Shown here in pieces: positions 8,790 through 18,191 of a stretch of DNA of 64,000 nucleotides (within the stretch, counting starts at the first letter, position 1; each line of letters opens with the position of its first letter). Position numbers and translations under genes: made by a program. Where the stretch lies: contig JACKAZ010000004.1 of NCBI GenBank assembly GCA_020634795.1, forward strand, positions 1 through 64,000, given 5' to 3'. This stretch comes from Ardenticatenales bacterium. Lineage in GTDB: Bacteria > Chloroflexota > Anaerolineae > Ardenticatenales > Ardenticatenaceae. The notes under the pieces are model-generated. The model was given only the letters and a program-made list of their open reading frames with translations, was not told the DNA's origin and did not search any database.

Positions 8790-9297
8790 GGGTGCTTCAA
8801 CTGGTTACGTCAGGGTGGGGGCGCATCGTCTTTTTAGCGAATGGCGGAAGGTGCAAGGCGGAGGGGTGTGCGGCCTAGCAACGCATTGCCAATCAATGAA
8901 AGATCAAGGCATCCCGATTCGCGAGGGCTTCGCGTACTGACTATTGAGTACACGTTGTCCTTGCAGTGCTTGCCATTGGGACTCACTGTCGCCGATTCTC
9001 GATTCGCGATGGCTCCTAGTACATGTGGGCGGAAGTCGCCATAAGGGTATTGCGTGGCTTCAGCGGGGGAATGAATTCCCCGCTCGTAGGCCGTTGGCCC
9101 CGCGTCCGCCTACGCGGACGCTCCGTTCTAAGGTCGGTTGACCGTGATCACCCCGCGCCTATTCCGCCCGTGCCGACTCTGATCGTTGAAAACGAGCGCA
9201 GATGCCTCGCCGCGCCTCCTAACCCCCCAGCTCCGCTAGCTCCCTCAGCTCCACCACCCACCAGTGCTGTATTGATGCCCGCCGGTACTAGCAACCC
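8790..9297. other. Non-coding gap between recF and ferredoxin
   Basis: About 500 bases without a credible gene. It contains a palindrome (9062-9084), a second hairpin around GCGTCCGCC/GGCGGACGC near 9104-9122, and a short CCAGCTCC-type low-complexity stretch at about 9226-9255. The short open frames here are GC-rich noise. Confidence 0.6.
9062..9084. repeat. Palindromic element with AT-rich centre
   Basis: An inverted repeat in which AGCGGGGGAAT is followed by ATTCCCCGCT. GC-rich arms around an AATT-like core resemble the palindromes at 19839, 31781 and 33245. It has no T-run, so it is not a standard terminator. Confidence 0.6.
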
Positions 9298-9693
9298 CTA
9301 ATCCTCGCCCCCCGCGTCCTCGACCGACTGCGCCAGTTGTGCGACCGTGTACCATTCCGCATCGGGCTGCACCACGTCGGCCACTGCGGGGCCGGTATCG
9401 CTCCACCCTTCGGATTCCAGCGTCATCTGCGGCTCGACTGTCATATCGTGGTCGCAGAGAATTTGGCAGGAAAGGCGGTAGTCGCCGAACAGTTCGCGGT
9501 TGTGCAACTGGGTGAACTCGGCCCGTGTCATCGTGGCAGGCTCGCCCTCGACAAAAACTACGCGACAGGTGGTGCACTTCGCTTGGCCGCCACAGCGGTG
9601 GCCGATCTCAATGCCCATCTGCTCGATGGCCTGTACCAAGCGCGTCTCGGGCGCGAAGGATTGACTGGTCTCGTTGATGGTGATCGTCGACAT
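9298..9693 (-). CDS. 2Fe-2S ferredoxin
   Basis: A 131-residue electron-carrier protein. A small beta-grasp domain carries the cluster ligands in HRCGGQAKCTTC (C-x5-C-x2-C), with the fourth Cys about 32 residues later in RLSCQ. C-x5-C-x2-C spacing is typical of adrenodoxin-like and other non-plant ferredoxins. After the cluster domain comes an acidic C-terminal tail of about 45 residues. Start 9693 is chosen because GAGGGGA lies just upstream; the longer frame to 9777 would enter the terminator hairpin. It lies downstream of the tRNA-Leu terminator, so it probably has its own promoter. The partner is unknown. Confidence 0.88.
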   Translation of the reverse strand: MSTITINETSQSFAPETRLVQAIEQMGIEIGHRCGGQAKCTTCRVVFVEGEPATMTRAEFTQLHNRELFGDYRLSCQILCDHDMTVEPQMTLESEGWSDTGPAVADVVQPDAEWYTVAQLAQSVEDAGGED

Positions 9694-9747
9694 ATTCCCC
9701 TCACTTTGTCTACGGTCGCTCTCTGCTGATTGTCGCCAAAGGTCAAC

Positions 9748-9774
9748 AAAAAAGGCGCTGAAAAGCCAGCGCCT
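9748..9774 (-). terminator. Rho-independent terminator after tRNA-Leu
   Basis: On the minus strand an AGGCGCTG/CAGCGCCT stem with a six-base loop is followed by TTTTTT. It lies directly 3' of the tRNA-Leu gene. Confidence 0.85.
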
Positions 9775-9778
9775 CAAG

Positions 9779-9862
9779 TGCCGATGGAGGGAGTCGAACC
9801 CCCACTCCCGTACGGGAACTACGCCCTGAACGTAGCGCGTCTACCTATTCCGCCACATCGGC
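9779..9862 (-). tRNA. tRNA-Leu (CAG)
   Basis: An 84-base type II tRNA. The acceptor stem GCCGATG pairs with CATCGGC, the discriminator is A, and the anticodon loop TTCAGGG gives anticodon CAG. It has a long variable arm (around TTCCCGTACGGGAG) and a standard T-loop TTCGACT. CCA is not encoded. A clear terminator follows. Confidence 0.96.
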
Positions 9863-9908
9863 ACGCGAGTGGGGTGATTCTAACCGAAACGGGGCCGCTG
9901 TCAAACCC

Positions 9909-11582
9909 TCACTCCGCCGTTTCTGTCACCGAATTGGCGGGGACACGGATGTAGCGTTTGGTGCGCAGCGACCAGTCGGGCAACGAGGTAAAACGCTCGC
10001 TCGGGACGTGGAGCGGCCCCACCGTCACGTTCAGCATTTGCTCGTTCACCGCGTAATTGTAGAGCGAGTGGTAGAGCGGCAAAGCGGGCAGTTCGGTGGC
10101 CAAGAGTTGCTGGAACTGGTCGTATAATTCGGCCCGCTGCTCTCGGTCGAGCGTGCGGCGCGCTTCGACCAGAAGCTGATCGGCAAGTTCATTATTAAAG
10201 CCCGCAATATTTTGCCCGTTTTCGATTTGTGAGGAGTGCCAAAGCGGGTAGAAATCGGGATCGGCGGGGGCATTGCCACGCCCGGGGGAAAGGATCACCG
10301 CGTCAAAGTCCCGCGCTTCCAACCGGTTGAGCAAACTTTGCGGGTCGAGCGCCCGCAGTTCAACGCGAATCCCCTGCGCTTCCCATTGCTGGGCGATGGC
10401 CTCGGCCACGGCCAACCGCTCGGCGTTGTCCTCATTGACCAGCAAGGTCATCCGCAAGGTTCTGCCCTCGTTCACCCGCACCCCATCGTCGCCCCGTAGC
10501 CAGCCCATTTCATCAAGCTGGGTCGCGGCCACGTCGGGCCGCGACGGAATGCGCAGCGGTTCCGAGGGGTAGGCCCAATGCATCGGCATCAGGAACGCAT
10601 TGTCCGGCAAGGCCCCATCTTTGAGTACATCCGAGGTGATCTGCGCCCGATCAATGCTGCCCACCAAGGCTTCGCGCATGGTCAGCGTTTGCAGATTCTC
10701 ACGATCCAAGTTGAAGAACATGGCGGTGTAGCTCGTCACCGGCGCGGGGTAAAGGCTCAGTGTGTTGAGACTGACCACGGCAGGGAGGTTGCTGGGTGGC
10801 ACATCGGCGATGCCCAACACCTCCCCGTTGCGGTAGGCCGCCAACGCATCCCCGATCGTGGGGAAAAAGCGAAAGATGAATCGCGACAGAATCGGCGGCG
10901 TGGCGGGATAATCGGCGTTGGGAACCAACGAAACCTCGTCCACCGCCACCCGCTCCACCCGCCACGGCCCCGTGCCGATCGGGCGGACGCTGAAATCGGA
11001 GGTTGCCAGCGCCTCGACTGGAATGTCGCGCAGCAGGTGGGCGGGCAACACATAAAAGGTGGTGAAGCTGAGGAAGGGCGCAAAGGGCGCGATCTCTTCG
11101 GGCAATAAAAAGGCGATGGTGGTGGGGTTGAGTACCTCTATCGTCACCGAGCGCCACATCTCGCTGAAGGCAGGGTTGCCGGTGTATGCCTCGCTCTGCA
11201 ACACGCCCACGGTGTAGGCCACATCGGTGGCGGTAAAGGGCGTGCCGTCGTGCCAACGCATGTCAGCGCGGAGCGTGAAGGTGTAGCGTCGGCCATCCCG
11301 CGCCACGGTCCAGTCGGTCGCCAAATCCGGCATGATGTCGCCCGTGATGGTGGGGCGCGTCAGCCGATTGAAGAGCAACGAGCTGATGTCCCGATCGGTC
11401 TGCGTCGACAGATAGAGCGGGTTGAGGTTGGTGGGGGCACCGACGATCGCTTCACGGTAGCTGCCGCCAGCCTCCACCAGGCGCACCGTGTCGAAGCGCG
11501 TGGAAAGGTAAGCGGTCACCAGCAGCACCGCCATCATGCCGCCCAGGGCAAAGAGAAGCTGCCAGCGGATATGTTTGCTCAT
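9909..11582 (-). CDS. ABC transporter substrate-binding protein, family 5 (peptide/nickel type)
   Basis: A 557-residue extracytoplasmic binding protein. One hydrophobic helix at residues about 9-26 anchors it and no lipobox Cys is present. The mature part has family-5 signatures: NLNPLYLST early, the DLATDWTV and RWHDGTPFTATDVAYT segments, and the C-terminal lobe with QQLLATELPALPLYHS. It probably binds oligopeptides or similar ligands. No permease or ATPase genes are adjacent. It lies 55 bases downstream of secG in the same direction, so the two are likely co-transcribed. Confidence 0.88.
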   Translation of the reverse strand: MSKHIRWQLLFALGGMMAVLLVTAYLSTRFDTVRLVEAGGSYREAIVGAPTNLNPLYLSTQTDRDISSLLFNRLTRPTITGDIMPDLATDWTVARDGRRYTFTLRADMRWHDGTPFTATDVAYTVGVLQSEAYTGNPAFSEMWRSVTIEVLNPTTIAFLLPEEIAPFAPFLSFTTFYVLPAHLLRDIPVEALATSDFSVRPIGTGPWRVERVAVDEVSLVPNADYPATPPILSRFIFRFFPTIGDALAAYRNGEVLGIADVPPSNLPAVVSLNTLSLYPAPVTSYTAMFFNLDRENLQTLTMREALVGSIDRAQITSDVLKDGALPDNAFLMPMHWAYPSEPLRIPSRPDVAATQLDEMGWLRGDDGVRVNEGRTLRMTLLVNEDNAERLAVAEAIAQQWEAQGIRVELRALDPQSLLNRLEARDFDAVILSPGRGNAPADPDFYPLWHSSQIENGQNIAGFNNELADQLLVEARRTLDREQRAELYDQFQQLLATELPALPLYHSLYNYAVNEQMLNVTVGPLHVPSERFTSLPDWSLRTKRYIRVPANSVTETAE

Positions 11583-11637
11583 AGAAATGAAAGACGCGCC
11601 ACGAGCGGGCGCGTTTCTCGTCCCTCATCGTCAGGGC

Positions 11638-11859
11638 TTAGGCGTAAAGGACAGCCGCAAGGTCCAGTAGGATGAAGAGCACGATTAAGCCGATGGTAAT
11701 GTTGAAGAGCGTTTTTTCGATGCCGCGCCGACTGCCGTAAATCGAGGTGTTGTTGGCGAAAATCCCCCCGCTCAAGCCCGAACCACGGCCCTGTAACAAG
11801 ACTACGGCGATCACCGCGATGGCGACGATAATCAGTGAAAGGTAGAGTGCACTGCTCAC
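11638..11859 (-). CDS. secG: Preprotein translocase subunit SecG
   Basis: A 73-residue two-helix membrane protein. The first helix (residues about 4-22) is followed by the SecG hallmark LLQGRGSGLSGGIF and RRGIEKTLFNIT, then a second helix near the C-terminus. It assists the SecYEG channel. It heads a probable two-gene unit with the downstream solute-binding protein. Length matches the family. Confidence 0.92.
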   Translation of the reverse strand: MSSALYLSLIIVAIAVIAVVLLQGRGSGLSGGIFANNTSIYGSRRGIEKTLFNITIGLIVLFILLDLAAVLYA

Positions 11860-12010
11860 AACCGGTTCCTCATGAAGATTCGTATCGGTAATTCGACCAA
11901 CCAGTTTAGCATGACTTCCCGCTCAGACCAAAGTCTGTAGGGGTGTGAGAAGTCGCAAAGGCGGAATGGGTATTGCGTGTTGCAGTGGAACGGTTGAATC
12001 GCGATATGGC

Positions 12011-12117
12011 CCTCCCTCTCCCCTAGCTCCCCCAGCTCCCCAAGCTCCCCCAGCGCCCCCAGCTCCCCCCGCTCCCCCCGCTCCCCAAGCGCCCCCAGCT
12101 CCTCCCGCTCCTCCTCT
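12011..12117. repeat. Degenerate CCCCAGCTC tandem repeat
   Basis: Roughly a dozen copies of a nine-base unit CCCCAGCTC with variants (CAAGCTCCC, CGCTCCCCC). The same word family appears at about 9226-9255 and 53243-53282. No protein-coding signal. Confidence 0.8.
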
Positions 12118-12259
12118 TATGGAACCGAGCGTCTTTTGAACACGGCACAACGCTTGCGTGCACCCTTGGGCACTCGCCGTATAGCGCGCTTAGAGCAGAA
12201 TCGGTTATAATTATGCGTTGTCGTTTACCCATCTTCTAGATTTGGAGTTGAGAAAAACC

Positions 12260-13258
12260 GTGAAAGCCATTATCAAATCCTTCTTATTCGCGTTGTTGCT
12301 GGTCGCGTCAGTGGCATGCAGCGGCAATAACGCCACGCCCGCCACGACGCCCGACCGCGGCGAAACGCGCAATGAACCGAGCGGCGAGCCGATCCGCATC
12401 GCGCTGCTGCCTATCACCGATTCTGTACCCTTCTACGTTGCGGAAGCCGAAGGCTATTTCGACGAGGCGGGGGTTTCGGTCGAATTGGTGCCGGTCTCCA
12501 GCGCGCCCGATCGTGACATCCTCTTCCAGAGTGGGGAAGCCGAGGGGATGCTGACCGACCTCGTCTCGACGGTGGTCGTCAACGCGGGCGATGGCCCCGA
12601 CTTGGTCATCGTGCGGCAGATGCGCAGCGCCTTCGACGACGAGCCGATGTTCTTCCTCGTCAGTGGCCCCGACAGCGGCATCAGCACGGTGGAGGAACTG
12701 GCGGGCCAAGAGATCGGGATCTCCGAAAATTCGATCATTCAGTACTATACCGAACGGCTGCTGACGAGGGAGGGACTCACGCTCGACCAGATCGCCGTGA
12801 CCGGTGTGCCACAGTTGCCCATTCGGCTGCAATTGCTGATGGAGGGTCAATTGCCCGCCGCCGTTCTGCCCGATCCGTTGGCTTCGCTGGCGGTGTTGCA
12901 GGGGGCCACCATTGTCGCGAGTGATGCCGCCCATCCCGAGATTTCGCAGAGTGTGCTGGCCTTCGGCAGCGAGACCATCGCCAACCGCCACGACGAGGTT
13001 GCCGCCATCGTGCAGGGATGGGATCGGGCCGTGGCGGCGATCAACGCTGATCCTGCGGCCTACCAAGATGTGCTCATCGCCAACACCAACGTGCCGGAGC
13101 CGCTGCAAGCGCAGTACAGCCTGCCCCGCTTCCCCGAACAAGCGCTGCCGAGCGCTGCGCAGATCGACGATGTGAATGCGTGGGCCATGGAAAAAGGGTT
13201 GATCGAGACGGCGCAGCGTGCCGACGCATTGGTCGACCCACAATTCACCAAGCCTTAG
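12260..13258 (+). CDS. ABC transporter substrate-binding lipoprotein (NMT1/SsuA-like)
   Basis: A 332-residue periplasmic-type binding protein. A GTG start at 12260 gives an immediate signal peptide with lipobox VASVAC, and GGAG lies upstream; the ATG at 12218 and a TTG at 12248 are in-frame alternatives. After the lipobox comes the NMT1/THI5-like fold: IRIALLPITDSVPFYVAEAEGYFDEAG, typical of proteins binding sulfonates, nitrate or thiamine precursors. Residues around LPAAVLPDPLASLA match the C-terminal lobe. A TATAAT box at 12205-12210 may be the promoter. It is the first gene of a three-gene ABC operon. The exact ligand is unknown. Confidence 0.88.
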   Translation: MKAIIKSFLFALLLVASVACSGNNATPATTPDRGETRNEPSGEPIRIALLPITDSVPFYVAEAEGYFDEAGVSVELVPVSSAPDRDILFQSGEAEGMLTDLVSTVVVNAGDGPDLVIVRQMRSAFDDEPMFFLVSGPDSGISTVEELAGQEIGISENSIIQYYTERLLTREGLTLDQIAVTGVPQLPIRLQLLMEGQLPAAVLPDPLASLAVLQGATIVASDAAHPEISQSVLAFGSETIANRHDEVAAIVQGWDRAVAAINADPAAYQDVLIANTNVPEPLQAQYSLPRFPEQALPSAAQIDDVNAWAMEKGLIETAQRADALVDPQFTKP

Positions 13259-13280
13259 GGAAGCACCAAGCGCTCCCGCC

Positions 13281-14102
13281 ATGACCGATATCATCGCCGA
13301 GATCAACGGGATCACCTTTGGCTACGCCGCTGACAGGCCGCCGATTTTTGACGGCTTTTCGTGGCAGGTTGGGGCGGGGGAACGGTGGGCCATCATCGGG
13401 CCGAGCGGCTGCGGCAAATCGACCTTGCTTTACCTGCTGGCGGGGTTACGCCAGCCCAACGTGGGCCAGATTGCGGTCGAAGGCGTGCCCGTCACGCGGC
13501 CCCGCGCCCGCATCGGGCTGATCTTGCAGAGCCACGGCCTGCTGCCGTGGGCCACCGTCTGGGACAACGTGACCCTCGGCCCGCGCATCGGTCGCTTTTA
13601 TCGCTACAAGCAGACGGGCGACGATCCCGCTGCGCCCTATCCCCCCGCCGCCATCCCGCCGGAACGCAGCCAAGCCTGGCTGGCGCGGTTGGGCATCGAC
13701 GCATTGGCCCAAAGCTATCCGGCCCAGCTTTCCGGTGGCCAGCGGCAGCGGGTTGCCATCGCTCGCACGTTGGTGCTTGATCCGATCCTGTTGCTGATGG
13801 ACGAGCCCTTTTCGGCGCTCGATGTGCCCACGCGCGAGGATTTGCAGCGGCAGGTGCGCCAACTCACCGCCGAACGGCAGCTCACCACCATCTTGGTGAC
13901 GCACGATGTGGAAGAGGCCGCCTTCATGGCGGAGAAGATCTTGGTGTTGCACCAACCACCCAATCGCGCGGGCACCATCATCGCCAACCCGCGCATGGCC
14001 GCCGCCGATTTTCGGCGCTCTGCGGCGTATAGCGCGGTCACCGCAACGCTGCGCGCGGCGCTGGAGCGCAGCCCCACGATGGCGCACGAGGCCGCGCCAT
14101 GA
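13281..14102 (+). CDS. ABC transporter ATP-binding protein (SsuB/TauB-like)
   Basis: A 273-residue ATPase energising the importer formed with its neighbours. Walker A is GPSGCGKST, the Q-loop region LILQSHGLLPWATV, the signature LSGGQRQRVAIAR, Walker B LLLMDEPFSALD and the H-loop THDVEEA. An insertion of about 30 residues (RFYRYKQTGDDPAAPYPPA) sits in the helical subdomain and is longer than usual. Start 13281 follows the binding protein stop by 22 bases; the open frame extends to 13218 but would overlap it. Its stop overlaps the permease start as ATGA. Confidence 0.92.
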   Translation: MTDIIAEINGITFGYAADRPPIFDGFSWQVGAGERWAIIGPSGCGKSTLLYLLAGLRQPNVGQIAVEGVPVTRPRARIGLILQSHGLLPWATVWDNVTLGPRIGRFYRYKQTGDDPAAPYPPAAIPPERSQAWLARLGIDALAQSYPAQLSGGQRQRVAIARTLVLDPILLLMDEPFSALDVPTREDLQRQVRQLTAERQLTTILVTHDVEEAAFMAEKILVLHQPPNRAGTIIANPRMAAADFRRSAAYSAVTATLRAALERSPTMAHEAAP

Positions 14103-14842
14103 AGTGGCGCTCGCTGCTGCTCGGCTCGTTGCTGCTCTTGCTGCTTTGGCAACTGCTCTCGTGGGCGATCAACCGCCCCATCGTGCCGCCTCCGCTCGAC
14201 ATTCTGCAAACCTTCGTTCGCGAAATGCGCGGCGGCGAGCTGCAGACGCACTTCTGGGTCAGCAGCCGTCGTGTGATCCTTGCCATCCTGCTGGCACTGG
14301 TGACGGGGGTGCCCGCGGGTTTGGCGTTGGGCCAATTCCGCCGACTCGATCGGCTGCTCGCGCCGCTGATCTACGTCACCTACCCCGCGCCCAAAATCGT
14401 CTTTCTGCCGATCTTCATCCTCCTCTTCGGCCTCGGCGACCTGTCGAAGGTGCTGATCATCGCCTTTGTGCTCTTCTTCCAGATTCTGGTGGTGGTGCGG
14501 GACGAAGCGGCCAACGTGCGGCCCGAACAGCTGGCCAGTGTCCGGTCGCTGGGCGCGGGCCGGCTGGCGCTGCTGCGCTTCGTCTACATGCCGGCCACGC
14601 TGCCCGCCGTGCTGACAGCGGTGCGCGTCAGCATCGGCACGGCGGTGGCGGTGCTCTTCTTCGCCGAAAGCATCGCCACCCGCACCGGCCTAGGATACTA
14701 CATCATCAACGATGCCTTCGCGCGTGTGGCGTACAAGGAAGTTTACGCGGGGGTGCTGGCGATGAGCCTGCTCGGCTTGGCGCTCTACTTTCTTACCGAT
14801 TGGGCCGAGCGACGACTGGCGCCGTGGATGTTCGTGGAGTAG
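14099..14842 (+). CDS. ABC transporter permease (SsuC/TauC-like)
   Basis: A 247-residue integral membrane permease with about six helices, N-terminal helix LLLGSLLLLLLWQLLSWAI. The cytoplasmic EAA loop reads DEAANVRPEQLASVRSLGAG, which docks with the ATPase. It completes the operon with the binding protein and ATPase, its ATG overlapping the ATPase stop. The family imports sulfonates, nitrate/cyanate or pyrimidine precursors; the choice cannot be made here. Confidence 0.92.
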   Translation: MKWRSLLLGSLLLLLLWQLLSWAINRPIVPPPLDILQTFVREMRGGELQTHFWVSSRRVILAILLALVTGVPAGLALGQFRRLDRLLAPLIYVTYPAPKIVFLPIFILLFGLGDLSKVLIIAFVLFFQILVVVRDEAANVRPEQLASVRSLGAGRLALLRFVYMPATLPAVLTAVRVSIGTAVAVLFFAESIATRTGLGYYIINDAFARVAYKEVYAGVLAMSLLGLALYFLTDWAERRLAPWMFVE

Positions 14843-15134
14843 AGCGGCTGTGAGTGTGGCGGGGGCAGAGGGGGATTGCTGGATAAGGCCTTCTGAATCA
14901 GGACGGGTGAGGGTGAATGGTGCATGGTGCATGGCCAGGTGCAAGGTGCAAGGTGCATGGTGCATGGTACATGGCAAGGTGTCGGCAGGCGGGGTTGCTT
15001 CACCATTCGGGGCTTTCATCTTTTGTGATGTGGGATGGTGCAGGACGAGGCCATCCGCCATTTGTCACGTCTTGCTGTAGCCAAGTTCGCCGTCAGCGGT
15101 AACTGCTGAATCATACAGAAAGTAGCCATAACCC
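14843..15134. other. Repeat-rich intergenic region
   Basis: About 290 bases without a gene. Positions 14915-14981 consist of GTGCATG and GTGCAAG units repeated in tandem; the same words recur at 50798, 53338, 59408 and 61976. The rest shows no structure I can support. Confidence 0.7.
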
Positions 15135-15539
15135 ATGACCATTCGCAGTCGGATGCGCGAGGATTTGAAGGCCGCGATGAAGGCGCGTGACCGCGTAACG
15201 ATGACAACCCTGCGCACATTGATCGCTGCGTTGGACAATGCCGAGGCGCTGCCCATGGACGATGAGACGATGGTGCGGGCCACGTTGGAGACGTTGGAAC
15301 GGATGAGCCGTGAACGAGCGGATATCGAGCGTGACAGCCACTGGGTGGGGGCGCTGGGGTTGAGCAACGATTTACCGCGCCAGACCTTGACCGACGCGGA
15401 TGAGCAGCGCATCCTGCAGCGCGAAGCGGCGGAGCGCCGCGCCGCCCGCAACGACTATCAGCGACTGGGCCGCGACGATCAGGTTGCGCAGCTCGATCGT
15501 GAGCTGGAGATTGTTGAGGGTTACTTGGCGACGGAGTAG
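15135..15539 (+). CDS. GatB/YqeY domain-containing protein
   Basis: A 134-residue small protein of the YqeY family, related to the tail domain of GatB amidotransferase. It starts TIRSRMREDLKAAMKARD and contains TLRTLIAALDNAEAL and the C-terminal GRDDQVAQLDRELEIVEGYL, all typical of YqeY. The usual length is about 148, so this one is slightly short in the middle. The molecular role is not well established; a part in tRNA-dependent amidation is suggested by homology. A stem-rich terminator follows. Confidence 0.88.
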   Translation: MTIRSRMREDLKAAMKARDRVTMTTLRTLIAALDNAEALPMDDETMVRATLETLERMSRERADIERDSHWVGALGLSNDLPRQTLTDADEQRILQREAAERRAARNDYQRLGRDDQVAQLDRELEIVEGYLATE

Positions 15540-15549
15540 GGAGAGGTGG

Positions 15550-15610
15550 AGAAGGGAGAAAGGGAAGGCGCTGCCAAAACAGGGCTGATCCCTTCTCCCT
15601 TCTCTATTTT
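15550..15610 (+). terminator. Probable terminator of yqeY
   Basis: AGAAGGGAGAAAGGG (15550-15564) pairs with CCCTTCTCCCTTCT (15590-15603) with one bulge, then CTATTTT. The 25-base loop is long, so efficiency is uncertain; it lies between convergent genes. Confidence 0.55.
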
Positions 15611-15656
15611 CGTCTTTTGAGCGCGATCTTACGATCAGCCGCTTCGCTTTGCTGGA

Positions 15657-17360
15657 CTATCTGCGGCGCAGCAACGCAAGGCCCAGCACCCCGATCAACA
15701 ACGTAGCAGCAAGGAGGGGCAGCGCACCAAGCGGTGTATCGGCATCGAATGCGGCGATGGTGACGGCAGTGGGATCGCTGACAAACAGCTCGTAGAGGGA
15801 GGTCGTGTTCGAGATTTCGTTGGCGGTGACGTAGAGCGCGTTGCCGGTCGGGCTATCCGCCGCGTCGATCAGCAGGCTGCCTTCGGGGCCAAGATCACCA
15901 TCGTCGCCCGGGCCGCCCGGGGTGCGGTTATCAATGTACCCCGCATAGCTGGGCGCCGCCGGCTCGGCGAGGCTGTAGACCAGCGTGCCGCCCGTTCGCT
16001 CCAGCCCCACGAAAACGAAATCACAGCCCTCAACTGCGCCCACAGTGACCGCTTCTGGCTCGGCCCCCTTGTCATCGCTACGGCTGTCGAAGCTGGCCGT
16101 GGTCCCGTTAGAGTTGAACCATTCTGGCACGATGGCCGCCGTGCGGGTTTCGATCTCGTTGGCGCTGTCGTAGAGCAAGGTGCCGTCGGTCGCCGACCAG
16201 ATCGTGAAAGAGCGACCCCCGTAGTTGTATAGCGCGTCGAAATCACCGTCGCCGTCGGTATCGCCCGCGGTGGTGGTGATGTTCAAACGCCCCAGATTCT
16301 CGTCCAGTTGCAGGGTAGCGGCATTGGGAAAGGCGACGGGGTCAAGTGTCAGATCTTTCACGCGAGCTTCTTCGCTGTAGCCGTCGTAGTCGCGTGCATC
16401 CCCCTCGTTGGCGGTGAACAGGTAGCCTTGCCCACCGATCTCCCAAGCGGCGATGGCGTCGGGCATGTAGTAGCCCTGCACCGGCCACGGTTGGATGTTG
16501 ATGGCACCATCCTCGTTGCTGACATCGATGGCGTTGGCCGCCACGTTGTAATCCTTGGTGCCGAGCGCCACGATCGCGTCGATGTAGGCCGTGGCCAAAT
16601 CGATGATCGCGACGCCGTTGTTTTCCTGTAACGTGACGTAGGCCTTGCCGTTCCAGATGGCGATGAATTCCGGCTCCAGATCCTGCGCCACCGACGCGCC
16701 CGGACCGAAGATGCGCACCCCGTCGGGCAGATCGTCTGCGCGCGGGCCGCCCACGTTGAAGTCGCTGAAGCCCACTTGGGTCACATCGGCCTGCGTCACA
16801 CCCGCGACACCACCGCTCAGGTCAACGAGGGTCACACTCCCTTCGGGGTCGGTGGTGTAATCGTCGTTCGGCTCCCCTTCGTTGGCCACGACGACCGCTT
16901 GGCCATCCGGCGTGAAGGTGATCATGTCGGGTAGCGCTCCGGCTTCCACCGCGCTGATCAGGGTCCCTGCCGTGTCGTAGAAATAGACCGTGCCCGGGTC
17001 GGTTTTGGGATCGGCGGCGGCGGCGACGGCGACCGTGCCGTTCTTCACATCCACACTGTTCGGCGCACCGTCCACGTCGATCTGGAAGGCGAGCGTCGGG
17101 TTGGCGACATCGCTAATGTCGATGGCATCGATCTTGTTTTCGACGGCGTTCACCACGAACAGCCGTTCGGTCGCGGGGTCGTATTTGACGATTTCGGCAG
17201 CGCCCGTGTCGGCGGCCGGGGAAAGATAGCTGCCACGGTACTGATAGCTAATCGTATCGCAGCTACCACCGCTCGCTTGCACGCTAGGGGTGGGCGATGC
17301 CCACCACGCCAACGTAAGCGCGAGAATCATGGCCGCGACTGCGGCAGAAAGAGGTTTCAT
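15657..17360 (-). CDS. Choice-of-anchor I family surface protein
   Basis: A 567-residue exported protein. Residues 1-30 are a signal peptide; the body is a repetitive beta-rich (propeller-like) domain with segments such as LFVVNAVENKIDAIDIS, VVVANEGEPNDDYTTDPEG and LFTANEGDARDYDGYSEE, characteristic of the choice-of-anchor I group. Acidic DTDGDGDFD looks like a calcium loop. The C-terminus is a hydrophobic helix followed by RRR (LLAATLLIGVLGLALLRRR), a membrane-anchoring/sorting signal. Start 17360 is supported by AAAGGAG. It is probably a cell-surface protein; enzymatic activity is not assured. Confidence 0.85.
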   Translation of the reverse strand: MKPLSAAVAAMILALTLAWWASPTPSVQASGGSCDTISYQYRGSYLSPAADTGAAEIVKYDPATERLFVVNAVENKIDAIDISDVANPTLAFQIDVDGAPNSVDVKNGTVAVAAAADPKTDPGTVYFYDTAGTLISAVEAGALPDMITFTPDGQAVVVANEGEPNDDYTTDPEGSVTLVDLSGGVAGVTQADVTQVGFSDFNVGGPRADDLPDGVRIFGPGASVAQDLEPEFIAIWNGKAYVTLQENNGVAIIDLATAYIDAIVALGTKDYNVAANAIDVSNEDGAINIQPWPVQGYYMPDAIAAWEIGGQGYLFTANEGDARDYDGYSEEARVKDLTLDPVAFPNAATLQLDENLGRLNITTTAGDTDGDGDFDALYNYGGRSFTIWSATDGTLLYDSANEIETRTAAIVPEWFNSNGTTASFDSRSDDKGAEPEAVTVGAVEGCDFVFVGLERTGGTLVYSLAEPAAPSYAGYIDNRTPGGPGDDGDLGPEGSLLIDAADSPTGNALYVTANEISNTTSLYELFVSDPTAVTIAAFDADTPLGALPLLAATLLIGVLGLALLRRR

Positions 17361-17487
17361 GCAGACTCCTTTGATGAGGGTAATCGAAGCGGAAGGGAAC
17401 TGCGAATAGGAAGCTACGGCGACGCACCTTCCAACTTGCCACTTTACATGCCAAGTTTTAAGAGCGCATTAAGAGCGGCTATGATTG

Positions 17488-17520
17488 GAACGCAGAACGC
17501 AGAACGCAAAACGTAAAACG
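17488..17520. repeat. Short B-type repeat block
   Basis: AACGCAGAACGCAGAACGC followed by AAAACGTAAAACG; the same word family as the larger B blocks at 939, 26527, 49219 and 54690. Confidence 0.75.
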
Positions 17521-17566
17521 ATTCTCTTCCATCGACGCATTCACGATTCGCCCTTCCGAGGCCAGC

Positions 17567-17989
17567 ATGTCCCTTGAACAACTCACCCTTCTCTCTACCA
17601 CCTTCATCGTGCTGAGCGGCGCCTCGCTGCTGCTCGGCGCCTATTTCATCCGCACCAAGAAAAACATCACGCTGCACCGCAACACCATGTTGGTCGCGAC
17701 GCTCTTCGCCGCGCTCTTCCTCGTGGCCTACGTGACGCGCTGGGTCACCTATGGCTCCAAACCGTTTGGGGGCGAGGGCATCTGGCAACTGATCTATTTC
17801 GTCATCTTGGTGCCGCACATCATCCTGGCCATCGCGGTCGGCCCGCTGGCGCTCTACCTGATCTGGCTGGCGATGCGCGAACGCAACTTCAAGCGCCACC
17901 GCCGTTTCGCCCGCATCACGCTGCCGATCTGGCTCTTCGTCGCCGCCAGCGGCTGGGTGATCTATTTCATGTTGTATCAGATGTTTTAG
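17567..17989 (+). CDS. DUF420 family membrane protein
   Basis: A 140-residue protein with four hydrophobic helices. Conserved histidines lie in ITLHRNTML, LVPHIILA and FKRHRRFARIT, the pattern of DUF420/CtaM-like proteins that act in haem-copper oxidase assembly. Start 17567 is preceded by GAGG. No cytochrome oxidase genes lie nearby in this window, so the role is inferred from family only. Confidence 0.85.
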   Translation: MSLEQLTLLSTTFIVLSGASLLLGAYFIRTKKNITLHRNTMLVATLFAALFLVAYVTRWVTYGSKPFGGEGIWQLIYFVILVPHIILAIAVGPLALYLIWLAMRERNFKRHRRFARITLPIWLFVAASGWVIYFMLYQMF

Positions 17990-18191
17990 GGGCAGGGCCA
18001 TGGGATGGGAGTGCGGATCGGAATCGGACGACTGTTTGCGAACGACAGTTGCGGATCGCGTCTCGGACATCGTCCCCCAACGCTGAGGCACTGACCCTCT
18101 CTCCTCCTTCCCTTCGCGCTCATCCCCCGACGCAGTTCACTCGCCGCCCCCTGATCTGCCCTCCACGTTCTGCACTTTGTGCGGCTGGGGT